Positions 32,447 to 42,589 of a stretch of 64,000 nt of DNA are shown here, in pieces (the first letter of the stretch is position 1; each line of letters starts with the position of its first letter). Both the position numbers and the translations under genes were made by a program. The notes under the pieces are model-generated. The model was not told the DNA's origin. It saw nothing but the letters and a program-made list of their open reading frames with translations, and searched no databases. Origin of the DNA: Solimonas fluminis (GTDB lineage Bacteria > Pseudomonadota > Gammaproteobacteria > Nevskiales > Nevskiaceae); NCBI RefSeq assembly GCF_002930645.1, contig NZ_PSNW01000003.1, positions 62,001 to 126,000 of the forward strand, written 5' to 3'.

Positions 32447-34812
32447 GGCGGCTCCCCCCGGCAGGTGAAGGGACCCAGCGCCGGGATACCGACGGCCTGC
32501 GCCGTCCAGGCGAAGCGGATCTCGCAGGCCTCGCCCTGCGGCGTCACGACGCTGATGCGGTTGTCGGCCGAAAGGCCCTCCAGGTACACCTGCCCGTCGT
32601 AGCCCAGCATCTGCGGTGCGGACGCGCCGCCCTGCAGCCGCACCCGGCTGCCCAGCGGCAGCGGCTGGCCTTGCGCATCGGTCAGCGTCAGCACCGCCGC
32701 GCGCACCTCGCGCAGGCCGAAGTCGAGCAGCACGCCGGCGCGGTCGCGCGGCACCACCCGCCCCTCCACCGCCGCCGCCTGCAGCTGTGCCGGCAGCTCC
32801 AGGGCGTCGATGGAGACGCGGTTGGACTGCCAGGCATTGAGATTGCCCAGCAGGTAGTGCCCCTGCGCGTCGGTGCGGCCGATGGGGCGGTTCTCCAGGT
32901 AGACCGGCACGCCGGGAACCCCGCTGCTGGAAACCAGCACGAAGGCATCGTCGACGCGGCGGCCGGCGAAGACGTCGCGGTCCATCCACAACAGGCCGCC
33001 GGAATAGCTGGCATAGGCAGCCTCCACGGTATCGACCGAGCCGAGCCCCGCGACGACCTGGCCATGGTCGCCGCGGTAGGAACCCTCGGCCTGCCAGTCC
33101 TGGACGCCGCCGCCCTGGCGGGTACGCAGGCTCCAGCCGGCGCCGCCATCCACCGGGGGCGTGCTGGCGAGGTCGGCGCCGTACAGGTCCCGTCCCCGGC
33201 TGCGCTGCAGGTTGGCGCTGAGGAAGGTCCGCGAGCTGAAGTTCCAGACCAGTCCGGCGAACAGCGAGAGGTCGTCGGCATCGTCGAGGTTGCGCGTCGC
33301 GTTGGCGAACAGGCTGGCGCCGCGCGGCAGGCCCAGGCTATAGCCGACACCGGCATAGTGCTGGCGTCCCTCCTCGTCGGTGTCGAGGCGGCTGTAGTTC
33401 AGCGAGACGCTGCCCGCGGGGCCGAACTGCAGGCCGGCCACCGCCTGCGCGCTGCGCCGCGGCGGCGCCTCGCCCTCGACGCCGGCGATGTCGCGGTAGT
33501 CGTCGAAGGCCTCGTTGATGCCGAAGCCGAGGTTGAAACGCGGCTGCACCCAGCTGTAGCCCAGGCTGGCGAGGCCGCCCGCCGCGTCGCCGCCACTGGC
33601 CGCATAGGCGGCGTTGACCACGCCGGCGCTGCCCAGGCGCAGCACGGCACCGAGACCGCCGAGCACCAGCCCCTCCCCGGCCTCGGCATGGCCCTCCAGG
33701 GTCAGCCACTCGCGCCAGCCGTGGCGCAGGCTGCCGCTGGCCGCTGGCACATCGCCGTAGCGGAAGGAACGCAGGCCATATTCGCGGCGCACCGCGCCGG
33801 CTTCGAGCGACCAGTCGCTGAGGCCGGCCCCCAGCAACTGGCTGCTGCTGTAGAACGGGAAGCTGATGGCATTGCGCCGCCCCAGCGCATCCGTCACGAC
33901 GACCTGGGCCTGCCCGGCGCCGTTGACGCCGGGCACCGCGAACAGCTGGAACGGCCCCGGGGCCACCTCGCCCTCGTACTGGCGCATGCCGTTGACATAC
34001 AGCTCCACGCTGGACGGCAGGGTCGCCTGGCCGAAGAAAGCCGGGAGCGGATAGGTGATGAGTCCGGGCTGCAGGGCGAAATTGCGCCGCAGCTGCACGC
34101 CGCCCATGCGCGTGGCGCGGGTCCAGCCGAGGCTGCCGCCGGCGAAGTCACCGAGATTGAGCGTGGCCAGGCGGTCCTGGAAGGAGGCGCTCCAGGTGGT
34201 ATCGAGGCGGATGTAGGGTTCGTCCTGGCGTTCGCTGCCGAAAGCAGAGAGGCCGGTGCTGCTGAACAGGCCCCAGCCGCCGAAGCCGCGCAGTTCGGTC
34301 AGCGCGCTGAAGCTGCGCGTGCCGCCCTCGCCGGCGTTGCCATAGAGATCGTAGTTGAGCAGGGCGCCGGGAGTGACGCGCGCCGGATGGCTCGCGGCGG
34401 GTTCGAGGTTGAGACGCTGCGTGGCTCGGCCGATGCGGGCTCCGGCGGCGGTGAAGTCGAGCCTCTGGTTGGGCATGTCCACGGCATAGTCCAGGCCGGG
34501 GATCGAGGCGAGGTCGAGGTAGCGGTCCTGCGGCAGGCCATCGGTGCGGATGCCGGCATCGCGGAGGTTTTCCGGCCAGACGTGGTAGCGGCCGTCGGCC
34601 GTCATCGCCACGTGCAGCACGCGCTGCGTGCCGACGCCGTTGAGCCAGACCTCCAGGTAGAGATCCATCTGGCTGCCGGCCATGCCCGGGCCGCGCAGCA
34701 GGCCGATGTTGGGGGTATCCGCCTCCAGGGCTGGCGCGGCGCCGGCCGCGGACAGCAGCAGGCTAGCGAACACCAGCGGCCAGGCGCAGCGGATAGCGCT
34801 CCGGGGTGCCAT
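32443..34812 (-). CDS. Outer-membrane usher (FimD/PapC-like, Csu-type)
   Basis: A 789-residue usher with a signal peptide ('CAWPLVFASLLLSAAGAAPA'). An N-terminal chaperone-binding domain, a long beta-barrel region with 'ATLPSSVELYVNGMRQYEG' (plug start) and 'GVNGAGQAQVVVTDALGRR', and C-terminal domains with 'DAFVLVSSSGVPGVPVYLEN' and 'GRTDAQGHYLLGNL' are seen. It exports and assembles SCPU subunits. The ATG at 34812 has AGGA upstream and overlaps the chaperone gene by 50 bases; a longer frame starting at 34854 is possible but has an unlikely Pro-rich leader. Confidence 0.93.
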   Translation of the reverse strand: MAPRSAIRCAWPLVFASLLLSAAGAAPALEADTPNIGLLRGPGMAGSQMDLYLEVWLNGVGTQRVLHVAMTADGRYHVWPENLRDAGIRTDGLPQDRYLDLASIPGLDYAVDMPNQRLDFTAAGARIGRATQRLNLEPAASHPARVTPGALLNYDLYGNAGEGGTRSFSALTELRGFGGWGLFSSTGLSAFGSERQDEPYIRLDTTWSASFQDRLATLNLGDFAGGSLGWTRATRMGGVQLRRNFALQPGLITYPLPAFFGQATLPSSVELYVNGMRQYEGEVAPGPFQLFAVPGVNGAGQAQVVVTDALGRRNAISFPFYSSSQLLGAGLSDWSLEAGAVRREYGLRSFRYGDVPAASGSLRHGWREWLTLEGHAEAGEGLVLGGLGAVLRLGSAGVVNAAYAASGGDAAGGLASLGYSWVQPRFNLGFGINEAFDDYRDIAGVEGEAPPRRSAQAVAGLQFGPAGSVSLNYSRLDTDEEGRQHYAGVGYSLGLPRGASLFANATRNLDDADDLSLFAGLVWNFSSRTFLSANLQRSRGRDLYGADLASTPPVDGGAGWSLRTRQGGGVQDWQAEGSYRGDHGQVVAGLGSVDTVEAAYASYSGGLLWMDRDVFAGRRVDDAFVLVSSSGVPGVPVYLENRPIGRTDAQGHYLLGNLNAWQSNRVSIDALELPAQLQAAAVEGRVVPRDRAGVLLDFGLREVRAAVLTLTDAQGQPLPLGSRVRLQGGASAPQMLGYDGQVYLEGLSADNRISVVTPQGEACEIRFAWTAQAVGIPALGPFTCRGEPP

Positions 34813-35491
34813 CGATCCTGGCCCGGACCTCGGTGGTGGCGAGGGCGGCTGCATCCAGCTTCAGCGGCCAGCGGCAGCTGGCGCCGGCCAGCACGTAGCC
34901 CAGCAGGCCGGGACGCCGGAGCAGGTTGCGGCCCTGGCCGTCGAGCAGTTCGATGTCGGTGACCTTGGCACGCCGCGCCCCCTTGTTGTCGGTGATCAAC
35001 GTCAGCTTGTCGCCCTGCCGCTCCACCCGCCATTCCAGCGCCGGGGCCGTGGAAGGCGCCGTGTCGGCAAAGGCGGGAATCGAGAACTGCATGACGAAGT
35101 GCAGGCCCTGCTGCGGCTTCGCCGGGTCGGGAAGTTCGTCCACCAGGATGCGGTAGCTGCCCTCCGCCGTGCCGGGGGATGCGGCGCGGATCACGCGCAC
35201 CAGCTGCTTCTGGCCCGGCTGCAGCGCGATCATCGGCGGACTCAGCACCAGGTCGCGGGTCGGCAGCAACTGGTCCTTGCCTCCCTCCTGGGTCCAGGCG
35301 AAGGCGCGCAGCTGCGCATCGATCTTCTGGTCGCCGGTATTGCTCAGCCACAGCGCCTGCGCCGGCGCGGCACGGGAGAATTCCAGCGATATCGGGGTCA
35401 CGCTGAGGCCGGCAGCCCCTGCCGCCGTGGCGGCCAGCAGGCTGGCGGCAGCCGCCAGCCCGCTCGACAACACCCGGTATCCCCTTGGCAT
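34763..35491 (-). CDS. Periplasmic fimbrial chaperone (PapD-like)
   Basis: A 242-residue protein with a signal peptide ending 'AATAAGAAG' and two Ig-like domains. Motifs are 'LSVTPISLEFSRAAPAQALWLSN', the G1-strand-like 'KQLVRVIRAASPGTAEGSYRILVDELP' and a C-terminal 'GYVLAGASCRWPL'. The basic residues and Tyr-Arg at the subunit-binding cleft are present. It escorts SCPU subunits to the usher. Its 3' end overlaps the usher start. Confidence 0.92.
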   Translation of the reverse strand: MPRGYRVLSSGLAAAASLLAATAAGAAGLSVTPISLEFSRAAPAQALWLSNTGDQKIDAQLRAFAWTQEGGKDQLLPTRDLVLSPPMIALQPGQKQLVRVIRAASPGTAEGSYRILVDELPDPAKPQQGLHFVMQFSIPAFADTAPSTAPALEWRVERQGDKLTLITDNKGARRAKVTDIELLDGQGRNLLRRPGLLGYVLAGASCRWPLKLDAAALATTEVRARIDGTPERYPLRLAAGVR

Positions 35492-35526
35492 CGGCCCCCT
35501 CCCCTGAAGGCGGAAGCGGTACGCCC

Positions 35527-36027
35527 TCAGTAGGTGACCGTCACCACCACCGTGTCAGCATAGCTGCCCGCCGGGGGCGTTGTCTGTGCCGGCACGCGGC
35601 CATAGACGGTGAAGGACTGCTCCGTGCCGGTGCCGGTGCTGCCGACGGTGTTGGTATCCACCGCCTCGCCCCAGACCGTGTTGCGGCCGCTGTCGCTGTA
35701 CATGTTGTAGCTGACGTAGTGGGAAGAGCCGTCGGTCATGCGGCGGGTGTTGACGTTGTTGGCCGCGGACTCGTTGGCGCCCGCGTCCAGGCCGAGGTCG
35801 AAGTCGGCGCCGGTGGTGCAGGTGACCTTGATCGTCGAGGTGGTGTCGACGTTGGCGACCAGCACGCCCTGCGGGCCGAAGTTGAGATTGGTCGGCGCCG
35901 TCGTCAGCGCGCAGGTGTTCTGGATGGTGATCTGCGCCTGGAAATTGCCGGTAACCGTCGCCGCCACGGCGGGGGCCGCGCCGGCCATGGCCATGACGCC
36001 GGCCGCTGCAATCTGGAACCTGTTCAT
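35527..36027 (-). CDS. Spore coat protein U (SCPU) domain pilin
   Basis: A 166-residue exported protein (signal ends 'AAPAVAA') with one SCPU domain. It shows 'NTCALTTAPTNLNFGPQG', 'GLDAGANESAANNVNTRRM', 'YNMYSDSGRNTVWGE' and terminal 'AGSYADTVVVTVTY'. It is probably the main shaft subunit of the fimbria, as the first gene of the operon is usually the most expressed. The 35 bases before the chaperone gene suggest one transcript. Confidence 0.9.
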   Translation of the reverse strand: MNRFQIAAAGVMAMAGAAPAVAATVTGNFQAQITIQNTCALTTAPTNLNFGPQGVLVANVDTTSTIKVTCTTGADFDLGLDAGANESAANNVNTRRMTDGSSHYVSYNMYSDSGRNTVWGEAVDTNTVGSTGTGTEQSFTVYGRVPAQTTPPAGSYADTVVVTVTY

Positions 36028-36370
36028 ACCGCTGTCTCCTGGTACACGGGGTGTGTAAGTGAATACTTACATCAGCCCGCGACGGGAAACTGTCGCAGCC
36101 TACGAACGGCAGACGTCAAGGGACCGACGGCAATTTAATCTTTTTAAATCAGTAATGTAGAGAAATCATACTGGTCTGGATTGAAAATCCATCCGAGCCC
36201 GATTGTAAGGTTTTCCCTTATCTGAAGATGCTACCCAAGGGCCTGTTTACGCATGGGATTTTTCGGCGCATCTTTGGCGTGCGAAGAAAACCGCCGGCGG
36301 CGAGCCCGTGGTCAGGACTCCTCCGGCGCCCCGGGACCCCGGTCCCGAGCTGCGAGAGGAAGGAGCGACC
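36028..36370. promoter_or_regulatory. AT-rich divergent promoter region of the fimbrial operon and DUF2383 gene
   Basis: This 343-base gene-free stretch is the most AT-rich spot nearby, especially 36120-36230. It contains an inverted repeat, TGTAAGT-gaat-ACTTACA (36054-36071), 27 bases upstream of the pilin start. It also has a CGGGACC-cc-GGTCCCG hairpin (36332-36347) in the leader of the plus-strand gene. Promoters for both directions are expected here; I cannot fix exact -10/-35 boxes. Confidence 0.5.
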
Positions 36371-36820
36371 ATGACCGACCTGGATACCATCACCGCCTTC
36401 AACGAGCTGATCGAGACCTCGCTGGATACCGAGCGCGGCTTCCGTGCCGCCTCCGAGGAGGCCTATCACGCCGAACTCAAGGAACTGCTGAAGGACTGCG
36501 CGCGCGACAGCGCCCATGCCGCCACGGAACTGCAGGCCGCGGTGCGGTCAATGGGCGGCAGGCCCGAGGAGATCGGCACCACGGCGTCCAGCCTGGGCCG
36601 CGGCTGGCTGCACCTGAAAGCGCTGGCGCTGGGCCGCGACGAGGGCGCGATCCTGGACGAGGTGGAGCGCTTCGAGCATGACGCGGAACGGCGCTACGAG
36701 CACGCGCTGGGCGTGGACATGCCGCAGGAGATGCATGCCCTGGTGCAGCGCCAGTACGAGAGCCTGCGCCGCCATCACCAGGACCTGCGCGGCATGCGCC
36801 AGCGCTATTCCCTGCACTGA
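36371..36820 (+). CDS. PA2169/DUF2383-family four-helix-bundle protein
   Basis: A 149-residue, all-helical acidic protein with no signal or membrane segment. 'NELIETSLDTERGFRAASEEA', cut here into 'LIETSLDTERGFRAA', and 'DEGAILDEVERFEHDAERRYEHAL' carry the Glu/His spacing of DUF2383 ferritin-like bundles, so metal binding is possible. Members are often stress-induced; function is unknown. GGAAGGAG gives a strong ribosome site. The following terminator isolates it as a single gene. Confidence 0.85.
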   Translation: MTDLDTITAFNELIETSLDTERGFRAASEEAYHAELKELLKDCARDSAHAATELQAAVRSMGGRPEEIGTTASSLGRGWLHLKALALGRDEGAILDEVERFEHDAERRYEHALGVDMPQEMHALVQRQYESLRRHHQDLRGMRQRYSLH

Positions 36821-36848
36821 AGGATTCGGGCAGGGCCAGACAAAAGAA

Positions 36849-36874
36849 AAAAGCCAGGCGCGAGCCTGGCTTTT
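36849..36874. terminator. Bidirectional intrinsic terminator between DUF2383 gene and tRNA-Ala
   Basis: AAAAGCCAGGC (36849-36859) and GCCTGGCTTTT (36864-36874) are perfect 11-base arms around a GCGA loop. The A and T ends suit both strands, ending the plus-strand gene and the minus-strand tRNA transcript. Confidence 0.93.
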
Positions 36875-36888
36875 CCTTTCCCGGGTCT

Positions 36889-36964
<76 letters not shown>

Positions 36965-37021
36965 GTGAAGGGGGCGTATTCTAGCAACTCGACGCCAAAA
37001 CGCCAGCGCAGCAGCCCGGCC

Positions 37022-37444
37022 TCAGGCGCCCAGCACGGTGACCACGAGTTCGCGCCGCTGCCCCTGGCGGCGGTGCTCCCAGAGGTAGATGCCCTGCCAG
37101 GTCCCCAGCGCCAGCCGGCCGTCGCGCACGGGGATGGTCAGCTCATGCCCGCCCAGCAGGTTGCGCACATGCGCCGGCATGTCGTCAGGACCTTCCTCGT
37201 CATGTTCGAAGCGCGGATCGCCGTCCGGCACCGCGTCGCCCATCCAGCGCTCCAGGTCCACCCGCACCGCCGGCGCCGCGTTCTCGGTGATGCACACCGA
37301 CGCCGAGGTGTGGCGCAGGAAGACGTGGCAGAGCCCCATGGCGATGCCAGCGCTGCGCGCCACGCCGGCCACCTCGCCGCTGATCTCGGTGAAGCCGCGG
37401 CCGCGGGTGCCGAAGCTCAGCGACTGCTGGTGGATGCGGGTCAT
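37022..37444 (-). CDS. YjbQ/UPF0047 family protein
   Basis: A 140-residue single-domain protein with the family signature 'GLCHVFLRHTSASVCITEN' and 'HELTIPVRDGRLALGTWQG'. UPF0047/YjbQ proteins are small cytoplasmic trimers, some with weak thiamine-phosphate synthase activity; the physiological role is uncertain. The ATG at 37444 has AGGA six bases upstream, and the longer frame adds unconserved residues. It lies between tRNA-Ala and an unknown small gene. Confidence 0.92.
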   Translation of the reverse strand: MTRIHQQSLSFGTRGRGFTEISGEVAGVARSAGIAMGLCHVFLRHTSASVCITENAAPAVRVDLERWMGDAVPDGDPRFEHDEEGPDDMPAHVRNLLGGHELTIPVRDGRLALGTWQGIYLWEHRRQGQRRELVVTVLGA

Positions 37445-37606
37445 GGCGGATCCTGGATGCTTGCGCAACGAATGCGGGGGGCGCTAAAACTGCCTCGCCA
37501 AGCCGATGATCGGCAAGCGCTTTTGCAGGGGGCTTCCCTCGCGAAAAAAAGCTTGATAAATACGCCTCCCGATTTTGACGCGAGTTTTACTGAGGTCAAA
37601 GCATCG

Positions 37607-37846
37607 ATGCCGCGCAAGCCGAAGAAAGCCCAACAGCAGCCTGAAGCCCCCAAGAGCTACGACGAGTTCGTGGACGAGGCCGAGGGCGTTGACGAAGACG
37701 TCTCCAGCGCGGAGAACGCTCGCAATGCGCAGGCGCAGTCGAAACTGCGCGACTGGCGCGACGTCGAGAAGTTCAAGGAAGAACGCGCCCTGCGCCGGGC
37801 GATCGACGAAGATCCGGACTTCGACGAACCCCGCCGGCGCCGATAA
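37607..37846 (+). CDS. Small highly charged protein of unknown function
   Basis: A 79-residue protein starting 'MPRKPKKAQQQPEAP', acidic in the middle ('VDEAEGVDEDVSSAE') and basic at the end ('DEPRRRR'). It is predicted helical and soluble, without cysteine or signal. The 'WRDVEKFKEERALRRAI' helix is the best-conserved-looking part. GAGG at 37592 is the only ribosome-site candidate. The frame extends upstream, but the start was chosen because charge pattern and spacing fit. No family is claimed. Confidence 0.6.
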   Translation: MPRKPKKAQQQPEAPKSYDEFVDEAEGVDEDVSSAENARNAQAQSKLRDWRDVEKFKEERALRRAIDEDPDFDEPRRRR

Positions 37847-38011
37847 GGCCGCCATCGAACCGCGGCACGGCCGTGGGTGGTGAGCCGGCCGGACCATGGA
37901 CGGAATGGCCATGGCGCAGGGATGGCACCGTCCGCGGCAAGACTTCAGCAAGCCCTCAAGCCCGGCCCGGCCATCATGGCCGGGCGTTCGGCAGCCTCGA
38001 CGCTCCCGCGC

Positions 38012-38737
38012 CTATGCCGTCCCCGGCGAGTGGTACTTCTCGAGTTCCGGCACGAGGTATCCCATCGCCTCGTCGATGCTGTCGCAGATGCGGAACAGTT
38101 CCAGGTCCTTCTCGCTGATCAGCTTGCGATCCGCCAGCAGGCGGAAGTCGAACAGGTCCTCCCAGAACTCGCGGCCGTAGAGCACGATCGGCATCGGTGC
38201 CGACTTGCCGGTCTGGGTCAGCGTCAGCAGCTCGAACAGTTCGTCCATCGTGCCGAAGCCGCCCGGGAAGATCACCGCGGCCCGGGCCAGGTTCATGAAC
38301 CAGAACTTGCGCATGAAGAAGTAGTGGAACTCCAGCGCCTGCGCGAACTCCACGTGCGGGTTGCCGTGCTGCTCGAAGGGCAGCGAGATGCCCAGGCCGA
38401 TGTTGAGGCTGCGGTCTACCCGGGCGGCGCCCTCGTGGGCGGCCTCCATGATGCCGGGACCGCCGCCGGTGCAGACGTAGTAGCGCTCGCCCTGGCCGTG
38501 CGATTCCGTGGTCCAGCGCGCCAGCTTCTCGGCGAAATCCGCGGCCTCGGTGTAGAAGTCCCGCCCCAGGTCCGGCTTCGCGCGGGTGCGGGCGGAGCCG
38601 AAGAAGATCACCGCGTTGCGGATGCCCAGCTTCTTGAAGCGCCGGGCCGGCTCCATGTACTCGGCGAGGATGCGGATGGCCCGCGCCTCCTCGCTCATCA
38701 GGAATTCCTCGTTCTTGTAGGCCTTGATCAGTTCCAT
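38012..38737 (-). CDS. LOG family nucleotide hydrolase-like protein
   Basis: A 241-residue protein with the LOG signatures 'TGGGPGIMEAAHEGA' and 'PGGFGTMDELFELLTL'. LOG proteins are phosphoribohydrolases that release bases from nucleoside 5'-monophosphates (cytokinin activation in some, nucleotide salvage in others). This longer form with a ~45-residue N-terminal helix is common in proteobacteria and its substrate is unknown. It diverges from the fabH gene. Confidence 0.9.
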   Translation of the reverse strand: MELIKAYKNEEFLMSEEARAIRILAEYMEPARRFKKLGIRNAVIFFGSARTRAKPDLGRDFYTEAADFAEKLARWTTESHGQGERYYVCTGGGPGIMEAAHEGAARVDRSLNIGLGISLPFEQHGNPHVEFAQALEFHYFFMRKFWFMNLARAAVIFPGGFGTMDELFELLTLTQTGKSAPMPIVLYGREFWEDLFDFRLLADRKLISEKDLELFRICDSIDEAMGYLVPELEKYHSPGTA

Positions 38738-38858
38738 GCGGCTCCTCCGGGAGGCGGCGAGTGTAGCAGCGGTGGATTTAGTCCCCTTGGGTGGCGTACC
38801 CGAATGGCGCCTCGGTTAAGATGCCCGCCCCTCCCCCTCTTCCTCGCAGGAGCGGTAC

Positions 38859-39815
38859 ATGCGTTCACGGATCGTCGGCACCGGCAGCTACCTGCCCGCC
38901 CAGAGCCTCAGCAACCAGGAGCTCGAGAGCCGCATCGACACCACCGACGAGTGGATCTTCCAGCGCACCGGCATCCGCAGCCGCCACGTCGCCGCCGAGA
39001 ACGAGCACACTTCCGACCTGGCGCTGCAGGCCGCCAGGCAGGCCATGGAGATGGCGGGCGTCACCGCCGCCGACCTCGACCTGATCATCGTGGCCACCAC
39101 CACGCCGGACATGATCTTCCCGTCCACCGCCTGCCTGCTGCAGGCCAAGCTGGGCGCGCGCAGCTGCGCGGCCTTCGACGTGCAGGCGGTCTGCACCGGC
39201 TTCGTCTACGCCCTGGCCACGGCCGACAAGTTCGTCAACAGCGGCCAGTCGAAGTGCGCGCTGGTGGTGGGGGCCGAGAAGTTCTCGCGCCTGCTGGACT
39301 GGAGCGACCGCCGCACCTGCGTGCTGTTCGGCGACGGCGCCGGCGCGGTGGTGCTCAAGCCCGATCCGGAGCACGGCATCCTGTCCACCCACCTGAAGGC
39401 CGACGGCTCGCAGTCGCACATCCTCCAGGTCCCCGGCTTCGTCGACAACGGCGAGATCGGCGGCCATGCCTTCGTGCAGATGGACGGCCAGGCGGTGTTC
39501 CGCTTCGCAGTGAAAGCGCTGGACGAAATCTGCAAGGAAACCCTGGCCGCCAACGGCATCGAGGGCAAGGACATCGACTGGCTGGTGCCCCACCAGGCCA
39601 ACATCCGCATCATCATGGCCACCGCCGAGAAGCTGGGCATGCCGACCGACCGCATCGTCACCACGCTGGAGCGCCAGGGCAATACGTCGGCAGCGTCGGT
39701 GCCGCTGGCACTGGACACGGCGGTGCGCGACGGACGCATCCAGCGCGGCCAGACGGTACTTCTTGAAGCAGTGGGTGGCGGGATGACCTGGGGTGCTGCT
39801 CTTCTGAGGTGGTAG
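38859..39815 (+). CDS. fabH: 3-oxoacyl-ACP synthase III (FabH-like)
   Basis: A 318-residue thiolase-fold enzyme with the FabH catalytic set: Cys112 in '[12 protein letters not shown]', His245 in '[10 protein letters not shown]' and Asn275 in '[11 protein letters not shown]'. It condenses acetyl-CoA (or another acyl-CoA) with malonyl-ACP to start fatty acid synthesis. It stands apart from any fab cluster, so it could be a second copy with different primer preference; that is inference. GCAGGAG precedes the ATG at good spacing. Confidence 0.93.
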   Translation: MRSRIVGTGSYLPAQSLSNQELESRIDTTDEWIFQRTGIRSRHVAAENEHTSDLALQAARQAMEMAGVTAADLDLIIVATTTPDMIFPSTACLLQAKLGARSCAAFDVQAVCTGFVYALATADKFVNSGQSKCALVVGAEKFSRLLDWSDRRTCVLFGDGAGAVVLKPDPEHGILSTHLKADGSQSHILQVPGFVDNGEIGGHAFVQMDGQAVFRFAVKALDEICKETLAANGIEGKDIDWLVPHQANIRIIMATAEKLGMPTDRIVTTLERQGNTSAASVPLALDTAVRDGRIQRGQTVLLEAVGGGMTWGAALLRW

Positions 39816-39824
39816 CACCCGCCT

Positions 39825-39899
39825 TGCAGGAGCGGCCGTTGGCCGCGACACGCCGGTGATCATGAGGCCTCCCTGTCGCGGCCAACGGCCGCTCCGGCA
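39825..39899. repeat. Inverted REP pair acting as barrier between convergent fabH and prpR
   Basis: Perfect 22-base arms lie at 39829-39850 (starting GGAGCGGCCGTTGG) and 39874-39895, with a 23-base centre; three more bases pair beyond one mismatch. This is the 'GGAGCGGCC...GGCCGCTCC' type of interspersed repeat. A fragment, GTAGGAGCGGCC, also occurs at 13063-13074. It sits exactly between two convergent genes, where it can end both transcripts. Confidence 0.85.
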
Positions 39900-39909
39900 G
39901 GGCGCGCAA

Positions 39910-41493
<1,584 letters not shown>

Positions 41494-41495
41494 TA

Positions 41496-41594
41496 TGTTT
41501 CATTTTGCGTTTCATTTGTTTCATGAAACACACGACCCCACAGGATGCAACGCAAGCATCCCCCATGCGAAGTGAAAAATTCTTTTTATTTCAT
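41496..41594. promoter_or_regulatory. TTTCAT repeat array, probable PrpR binding region
   Basis: TTTCAT occurs at 41498-41503, 41510-41515, 41519-41524 and 41589-41594. The third copy lies in the perfect palindrome TGTTTCATGAAACA (41517-41530). It is placed between prpR and the sigma-54 promoter, as expected of enhancer sites, and close enough to the prpR start for self-control. Binding is inferred from position and symmetry. Confidence 0.65.
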
Positions 41595-41617
41595 GTTGTT
41601 GTAGCGTCACTCCGGGC

Positions 41618-41632
41618 TGGCACAGCTCTTGG
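41618..41632 (+). promoter_or_regulatory. Sigma-54 (-24/-12) promoter of the prp operon
   Basis: TGGCACAGCTCTTGG matches the consensus TGGCAC-N5-TTGC except for the last base. It ends 42 bases upstream of the prpB start, and an adjacent gene encodes a sigma-54 activator. A GAGGAG ribosome site follows before prpB. Confidence 0.85.
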
Positions 41633-41674
41633 GTACGAATCGCCGCCTGTCCCCGCCAACCGAGGAGCAACCCC

Positions 41675-42559
41675 ATGACGTTTTCCGCCGGCGCCAACTT
41701 CCGCGCCGCCATTGCCGCCGAAAAGCCGCTGCAGGTGATCGGCGCCATCAACGCCAACCATGCCCTGCTGGCCAAGCGCGCCGGCTTCAAGGCCATCTAC
41801 CTGTCGGGCGGCGGCGTCGCCGCGGGCAGCCTCGGCCTGCCGGACCTGGGCATCAACACCATGGACGACGTGCTGACCGACACGCGCCGCATCACCGACG
41901 TCTGCGACCTGCCGCTGCTGGTCGACATCGACACCGGCTTCGGCCCCTCGGCCTTCAACATCGAGCGCACCATCAAGAGCCTGATCAAGGCCGGCGCCGC
42001 CGCCTGCCATATCGAGGACCAGGTCGGCGCCAAGCGCTGCGGCCACCGTCCGGGCAAGGAGATCGTGACCCAGGGCGAGATGACCGACCGCGTGAAGGCC
42101 GCCGCCGACGCGCGCACCGACCCGAACTTCTTCCTGATCGCCCGCACCGATGCGATCCAGGCCGAGGGCGTGGATGCCGCCATCGAGCGCGCCATCGCCT
42201 GCGTCGAGGCCGGCGCCGACGCGATCTTCGCCGAGGCCGCCTACGACCTGCCCACCTACAAGAAGTTCGTCGATGCGCTGAAGGTGCCGGTACTGGCCAA
42301 CATCACCGAGTTCGGCGCCACCCCGCTGTTCACCCGCGAGGAGCTGGCCTCGGTCGGCGTCGGCATCCAGCTGTACCCGCTGTCGGCCTTCCGCGCCGCC
42401 AACAAGGCCGCCGAGGCGGTCTACACTTCGATCCGCCAGAACGGCCACCAGAAGGACGTGATCGACCTGATGCAGACGCGCGCGGAACTGTACGACCGCA
42501 TCGGTTATCACGCGTTCGAGAACAAGCTCGACGCCCTCTTTGCCGCCAAGAAGAAGTAA
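41675..42559 (+). CDS. prpB: 2-methylisocitrate lyase
   Basis: A 294-residue member of the isocitrate lyase/PEP mutase superfamily. It shows '[18 protein letters not shown]', metal ligands in '[10 protein letters not shown]', and the catalytic '[10 protein letters not shown]' with Cys122. It splits 2-methylisocitrate into pyruvate and succinate, the last step of the 2-methylcitrate cycle. It is the first gene of the operon, behind the sigma-54 promoter. Confidence 0.97.
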   Translation: MTFSAGANFRAAIAAEKPLQVIGAINANHALLAKRAGFKAIYLSGGGVAAGSLGLPDLGINTMDDVLTDTRRITDVCDLPLLVDIDTGFGPSAFNIERTIKSLIKAGAAACHIEDQVGAKRCGHRPGKEIVTQGEMTDRVKAAADARTDPNFFLIARTDAIQAEGVDAAIERAIACVEAGADAIFAEAAYDLPTYKKFVDALKVPVLANITEFGATPLFTREELASVGVGIQLYPLSAFRAANKAAEAVYTSIRQNGHQKDVIDLMQTRAELYDRIGYHAFENKLDALFAAKKK

Positions 42560-42589
42560 GACGCTTCCCCCATTTCCCAGGAGAGAACC

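Noticed and set aside
32671-34962. Plus-strand 763-codon frame opposite the usher
   Set aside because: Antisense artefact of G+C-rich third positions; no domain, and the usher is unambiguous.
41496-41594. CRISPR-like array of TTTCAT repeats
   Set aside because: The units are six bases long, unevenly spaced and next to a sigma-54 promoter, fitting activator sites. No array with CRISPR-length repeats or cas gene was seen in the window.
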